Shown in pieces: positions 13,804-16,735 of a DNA stretch of 16,735 nucleotides. The notes under the pieces were generated by a model, which was not told the origin of the DNA, ran no database searches, and saw only the letters and a list, made by a program, of their open reading frames with translations. The position numbers and the translations under genes are program-made. The number at the start of each line of letters is the position of its first letter. The stretch's first letter is position 1. Source of the DNA: WAPX01 sp964622075 (GTDB taxonomy: Archaea; Halobacteriota; Archaeoglobi; Archaeoglobales; Archaeoglobaceae); NCBI GenBank assembly GCA_964622075.1, contig CAZUMR010000027.1, forward strand, positions 1 through 16,735, in the 5' to 3' direction.

Positions 13804-14112
13804 ATGGGTGAAAAGCTCAGGATAACTCTTGGAGCTGTTTCGAGGCCTCTTGAATCTCTGAAAATAAAGACTGGAGATTGGGGCGCTGAATATCCGGTCG
13901 TGATAGAGGAGAACTGCAAGGGTTGTGGCGACTGTGTCGTTTACTGTCCTGACCTCTGCATAGAGCTTGTGGAAGATGGAAAGGACGAGAAGGGAAGGGT
14001 CAGGAAAGTTGCTAAGGTAAACTACGATTACTGCAAGGGTTGCGGTACATGTAGTGTCGTCTGCAGGCACGACGCCATAAAAATGGAAATTAAGGAAATT
14101 TACAAGGGGTGA
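13804..14112 (+). CDS. porD: Pyruvate:ferredoxin oxidoreductase delta (ferredoxin-like) subunit
   Basis: PorD is the small subunit that carries electrons from the catalytic subunits to external ferredoxin. The 102-residue product contains two [4Fe-4S] binding motifs: Cys38, 41, 44, 48 (CKGCGDCVVYCPD) and Cys77, 80, 83, 87 (CKGCGTCSVVCRHD). In the second the usual proline after the last cysteine is replaced by arginine. An additional Cys52 is present. ATG 13804 is preceded by GGAG at 13791-13794, 9 bases away. The gap to porG is 38 bp, and the porA start follows 5 bp after the stop, within one operon. Confidence 0.95.
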   Translation: MGEKLRITLGAVSRPLESLKIKTGDWGAEYPVVIEENCKGCGDCVVYCPDLCIELVEDGKDEKGRVRKVAKVNYDYCKGCGTCSVVCRHDAIKMEIKEIYKG

Positions 14113-14117
14113 TTTTT

Positions 14118-15293
14118 ATGATGAAAGTTGTTAGGGGATTTTATGCTGTTGCACACAGTGTTAAGTTATGCAGACCTGATGTAATATGTGCCTACCCCAT
14201 AACCCCTCAGTCTGAAATAGTGGAGAACATAGCCCAGATGTATGCGAACGGAGAGCTCGGTAACTGTGAGTACATAACGGCCGAATCCGAATTTGGAGCT
14301 GCTTCAATTCTTGTCGGTGCTTCTGCTACCGGTGCGAGGACGTATACAGCTACGTGCTCTCAGGGACTTATTCTGATGAGTGAAGTCCTGTGGAATGCTG
14401 CCGGAATGAGGCTGCCAATAGTTCTCACGATAGCTAACAGGTCTCTGAGTGCACCCCTCAGCATATGGAATGACCACCAAGACAGCATGGCAATGAGGGA
14501 TGCGGGAATAATTCAGATGTATGTCGAGAACAATCAGGAAGTGCACGACATGATGCCTCAGGCTTTCAAGATTGCCGAGAATCACAAGGTAATGCTGCCG
14601 ATGATGGTCTGTATGGACGGTTACAAGCTCACCCACGCTTACGAGCCTGTTGATTTGCTCAATCAGGAGCTTGTGGATGAGTTTCTACCACCATACGACC
14701 CGCCAGTAAAACTGACGACCAAAGAACCGTACACATTCGGCAGTTACGCAACTCCTGCAAGCTACATGGAATTCAGAGCTGCAGTTTACAACGCAATGGA
14801 GAGGGCAAGAAAGGTAATAGAGGATGTTTACAAGGAGTGGGCAGAAATCAGCGGAAGGGACTGGGGTGGCAACATAGTTGCCGAGGAGTGTGATGATGCT
14901 GATGTATGCGTCATGGCAATGGGTTCCCTTGTTGGTCTCGTAAGAGAGGTTGTGAAAGAGCTGAGAGGAGAGGGCAAGAAGGTAGGATTCATAAAGATAA
15001 GAACTTTTAGACCGTTCCCGGCCGATGAGATCGCAAAGGCCGTGGATAACGCAGAGAAGGTTATCGTTTTCGAGAGGAGCCTTTCAATGGGAAGCGATGC
15101 CCCGGTAACTCTTGACGTTAAAGCAGCCATCCACAAGAAAGCAATAGACGTTTACTCTCCAGTCGTCGGTCTGGGTGGCAGAGATGTTCCTCACAACCTC
15201 GTGAAGAGCATTATAGAGGAAGTTATGGAGAACAAGGTTGAACCGGGAATGTATTTCAGAGGTCTTAAGGATTATGAAGAGGTGATAGTGTGA
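14118..15293 (+). CDS. porA: Pyruvate:ferredoxin oxidoreductase alpha subunit
   Basis: PorA carries the pyrimidine-binding part of the thiamine-diphosphate site and a transketolase C-terminal domain. The 391-residue product has AYPITPQSEIVE (25-36), the conserved glutamate segment TAESEFGAASILVGASATGAR, TATCSQGLILMSE, and the NDHQDSMAMRDAGIIQMY stretch. A C-terminal domain contains GFIKIRTFRPFPADEI and VIVFERSLSMGSDAPV. ATG 14118 is chosen because GGGGTG (14106-14111) lies 6 bases upstream; the open frame extends to a GTG within that site. A second ATG follows at 14121. The stop overlaps the GTG start of porB, so alpha and beta are translated in a coupled way. Confidence 0.96.
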   Translation: MMKVVRGFYAVAHSVKLCRPDVICAYPITPQSEIVENIAQMYANGELGNCEYITAESEFGAASILVGASATGARTYTATCSQGLILMSEVLWNAAGMRLPIVLTIANRSLSAPLSIWNDHQDSMAMRDAGIIQMYVENNQEVHDMMPQAFKIAENHKVMLPMMVCMDGYKLTHAYEPVDLLNQELVDEFLPPYDPPVKLTTKEPYTFGSYATPASYMEFRAAVYNAMERARKVIEDVYKEWAEISGRDWGGNIVAEECDDADVCVMAMGSLVGLVREVVKELRGEGKKVGFIKIRTFRPFPADEIAKAVDNAEKVIVFERSLSMGSDAPVTLDVKAAIHKKAIDVYSPVVGLGGRDVPHNLVKSIIEEVMENKVEPGMYFRGLKDYEEVIV

Positions 15294-16162
15294 AGCTCTT
15301 CGGTTCTGGGCATGGTGCTTGCCCCGGTTGTGGTTTGCCAATAGCCGTAAAAAGTGTGCTCGAAGCTACAGGCCCCTGTTTCGTTGCGAACTCAACCGGG
15401 TGTCTTGAGATTATAAGCTCCCAGTATGGAAAGAGTGCCTGGGGAGTGCCATACATACACTCCGTATTCGAGAACGCTGCTGCTGTTGCCGCAGGTATTG
15501 AGGCCGCTCTGAAAGCACTTGGAAGAAAAGATGAGGGGCCGGTAGTCGTTTTTGCGGGAGATGGAGCTACGGCAGATATAGGAATTGGCTGCCTGTCCGG
15601 TATGTTTGACAGAGGACATGATGTCCTGTATGTGTGTCTGGACAACGAAGCTTACCAGAACACCGGCAACCAGCAGAGTGGATTAACACCGCCTGGCTCC
15701 AACACCACAACAACCCCGTCAGGAAAGGTTCTTCCGGGAAAGGTCAAGGCGAAGAAGGATATGCCCGCCATAGCACTGGCTCACAAGGCAAGATATGTGG
15801 CAACAGCAAGCGTGGCTTTTCCAAGAGATATAACAAGGAAAGTCAAGAGAGCTCTTGAATTTGAAGGGCCGAAGTACATCCAGATTCACTCCGTATGTGT
15901 TACGGGGTGGGGAATTGACGGGAAGCAGGCAATTCCGGTAGCAAGGCTTGCAGTTGAGACTGCCCTTTATCCGCTCGTTGAATTCGAAGATGGACAGCTC
16001 GTGAGGGTTAGAAAGATAAAGGACAGAAAACCCGTGGAGGAGTATCTCAAACCTCAGAGGAGGTTCAGACACCTCTTCAAACATCCGAAAGGCAAGGAAA
16101 TAATAGCAGAGCTCCAGAGGATTGCTGACGAGAACGCCAAGAAGTTCGGGCTTGATGCCTGA
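15290..16162 (+). CDS. porB: Pyruvate:ferredoxin oxidoreductase beta subunit
   Basis: PorB binds the diphosphate end of thiamine diphosphate and the proximal [4Fe-4S] cluster. The 290-residue product shows cluster ligands Cys11 and Cys14 (GACPGCG), Cys38 (STGCLE) and Cys203 (HSVCVTG). The thiamine-diphosphate motif begins FAGDGATADIG (88-98) and ends with LDNEAYQNTG (117-126). The sequence SGLTPPGSNTTTTPSGK after it is typical of the family. GTG 15290 overlaps the porA stop, and GAGGTGAT (15279-15286) is a good ribosome binding site. All catalytic residues expected are visible. Substrate preference (pyruvate against branched 2-oxoacids) cannot be settled from motifs, but this gene order and lone operon favour pyruvate. 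Confidence 0.95.
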   Translation: MKLFGSGHGACPGCGLPIAVKSVLEATGPCFVANSTGCLEIISSQYGKSAWGVPYIHSVFENAAAVAAGIEAALKALGRKDEGPVVVFAGDGATADIGIGCLSGMFDRGHDVLYVCLDNEAYQNTGNQQSGLTPPGSNTTTTPSGKVLPGKVKAKKDMPAIALAHKARYVATASVAFPRDITRKVKRALEFEGPKYIQIHSVCVTGWGIDGKQAIPVARLAVETALYPLVEFEDGQLVRVRKIKDRKPVEEYLKPQRRFRHLFKHPKGKEIIAELQRIADENAKKFGLDA

Positions 16163-16291
16163 TTTTTGTTTTTTACTTTTTAACATTTCTTCAATTATAA
16201 TTTAACAATATGATACTTTATCAATATGCTCGATCAATACGTTCACCTGATTATTTGCTCCAGCCGCTATTCCAGTACACAATTAACTGGA
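16163..16291 (+). terminator. T-rich terminator and spacer after porB
   Basis: Immediately after porB the plus strand has TTTTTGTTTTTTACTTTTT (16164-16182), a strong oligo-T terminator. The remaining bases to 16291 are AT-rich with no open frame or RNA fold that I can support. They separate porB from the convergent small membrane ORF. Confidence 0.55.
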
Positions 16292-16438
16292 TTACTGAAA
16301 CAGTGCGTAAAACAGACATGCCGCAAAAATCAGCGTTACGGCTAAAGCTGGTTTGAAAGGTAGAATTGCTAAGCCCAGCAGAACGGTTGCAATCAGATAT
16401 TCCCACTTAAGTTTTAAACCTTTATGTTTTAAACCCAT
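16292..16438 (-). CDS. Putative 48-residue membrane-hairpin microprotein
   Basis: I know no family for this ORF. From ATG 16438 to TAA 16292 it encodes 48 residues. A basic, lysine-rich N-terminus (MGLKHKGLKLKW) is followed by two hydrophobic stretches, YLIATVLLGLAIL (14-26) and ALAVTLIFAACLFYALF (31-47). They are joined by PFKP, so a two-helix hairpin with the basic end inside the cell is likely. A TATA-like TTTTTATAT (minus strand, about 16457-16469) sits about 24 bases from the ATG, right for a leaderless transcript; no ribosome binding site is seen. The two copies of GGTTTAAAAC in the start region encode the repeated GLK motif. It lies between porB and the CRISPR trailer end. Coding is inferred from composition, promoter position and hydrophobic pattern only. 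Confidence 0.5.
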   Translation of the reverse strand: MGLKHKGLKLKWEYLIATVLLGLAILPFKPALAVTLIFAACLFYALFQ

Positions 16439-16456
16439 ACCAGCAGCACGGTATCA

Positions 16457-16469
16457 GATATAAAAAACC
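16457..16469 (-). promoter_or_regulatory. TATA box of the small membrane ORF
   Basis: On the minus strand GGTTTTTTATATC is centred about 24-25 bases before ATG 16438, the distance expected between an archaeal TATA box and the transcription start. Transcription would begin at or next to the start codon. Confidence 0.4.
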
Positions 16470-16485
16470 TTGTGCTGAGAATCTG

Positions 16486-16735
16486 GGTTTTCCTTACTCC
16501 GTGTCTGATTTTATCCCTCTTTTTGAGTAGTTTCCCATTAGTAAATTCGCTTTATATCACATTCTGGTCTGATTTTATCGCCAATGTGGTTCACACACTC
16601 CTCAGCAACAACAACTTTCAATCCCATTCTGGTCTGATTTTATCGTACTTAATGCTTTAAGCAAAATAGCATACCTGCGACTTTCAATCCCATTCTGGTC
16701 TGATTTTATCGGGGCCTCGGCAGGAGGGTGGAGTG
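16486..16735 (-). CRISPR. Leader-distal end of a CRISPR array (truncated by window)
   Basis: Two identical 30-bp repeats lie at 16615-16644 and 16681-16710. In plus orientation they begin CTTTCAATCC and end TCTGATTTTATC. A third copy at 16550-16579 matches 27 of 30 bases. A fourth at 16486-16515 keeps only the last 13 bases exactly, but in register. The spacers are 34, 35 and 36 bp (16516-16549, 16580-16614, 16645-16680), and a fourth begins at 16711. The repeat read on the minus strand ends ATTGAAAG, the usual crRNA 5' handle. Transcription should therefore run leftwards, with the leader beyond the right edge, and the decayed copies are the old trailer end. No cas genes are in the window. 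The repeat resembles those I remember from Archaeoglobus; subtype is not assigned. Confidence 0.93.

Noticed and set aside
16472..16660. A 62-residue plus-strand ORF at the right end
   Set aside because: It runs through CRISPR repeats and spacers; the recurring residues come from the repeat, so it is not a gene.
16645..16680. A possible self-targeting spacer: TACTTAATGC also occurs near 11691 upstream of dph5
   Set aside because: Only 10 bases match, which is expected by chance, and the flanks differ.

Overview
The window looks like part of the chromosome of a hyperthermophilic archaeon, most probably of the order Archaeoglobales (Archaeoglobus, Geoglobus or Ferroglobus type). This rests on the gene families present: SMC with ScpA and ScpB, the archaeal diphthamide enzyme Dph5, a four-gene pyruvate:ferredoxin oxidoreductase in the order gamma-delta-alpha-beta, and TatC. 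It also rests on archaeal BRE/TATA promoters, strong GGTG-type ribosome binding sites, TTG and GTG starts, and a CRISPR repeat that resembles Archaeoglobus repeats as I remember them. The species assignment is inference.

Layout, left to right. (1) 35-3277, minus strand: a compact tryptophan operon transcribed leftwards, trpG-trpF-trpB-trpA. trpE, trpC and trpD are not in it. A T-rich terminator follows trpA, and a promoter with repeated CAGGT half-sites precedes trpG. (2) 3495-9842, plus strand: a chromosome-organisation cluster. It holds a 150-residue coiled-coil protein of unknown function, SMC, ScpA, ScpB and an uncharacterised 245-residue protein whose start codon overlaps the scpB stop. 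(3) 9875-12571, minus strand: tatC, dph5 (TTG start) and an AT-rich M48 membrane metalloprotease, convergent with the SMC cluster. (4) 12667-13068, plus strand: a small three-helix membrane protein, divergent from tatC across a region with a perfect 10-bp tandem repeat. (5) 13160/13172-16162, plus strand: porG-porD-porA-porB. porG appears to lack a canonical start codon at the position its ribosome binding site indicates. (6) 16292-16438, minus strand: a previously unlisted 48-residue membrane-hairpin ORF with a TATA box placed for leaderless transcription. (7) 16486 to the right edge: the leader-distal end of a CRISPR array read on the minus strand, with two intact repeats and two progressively decayed ones. 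No cas genes are present.

How the genes work together: TrpG supplies ammonia to an anthranilate synthase partner encoded elsewhere, TrpF performs the isomerase step, and TrpB/TrpA make tryptophan. SMC, ScpA and ScpB should form the condensin complex, and the two unknowns flanking them are candidate accessory factors. PorGDAB is one enzyme linking pyruvate, CoA and ferredoxin.

The most interesting leads are the non-canonical porG start, the two unknown partners of the SMC complex, a TatC lacking two conserved glutamates, the hidden membrane microprotein, and the graded decay of the CRISPR trailer end.
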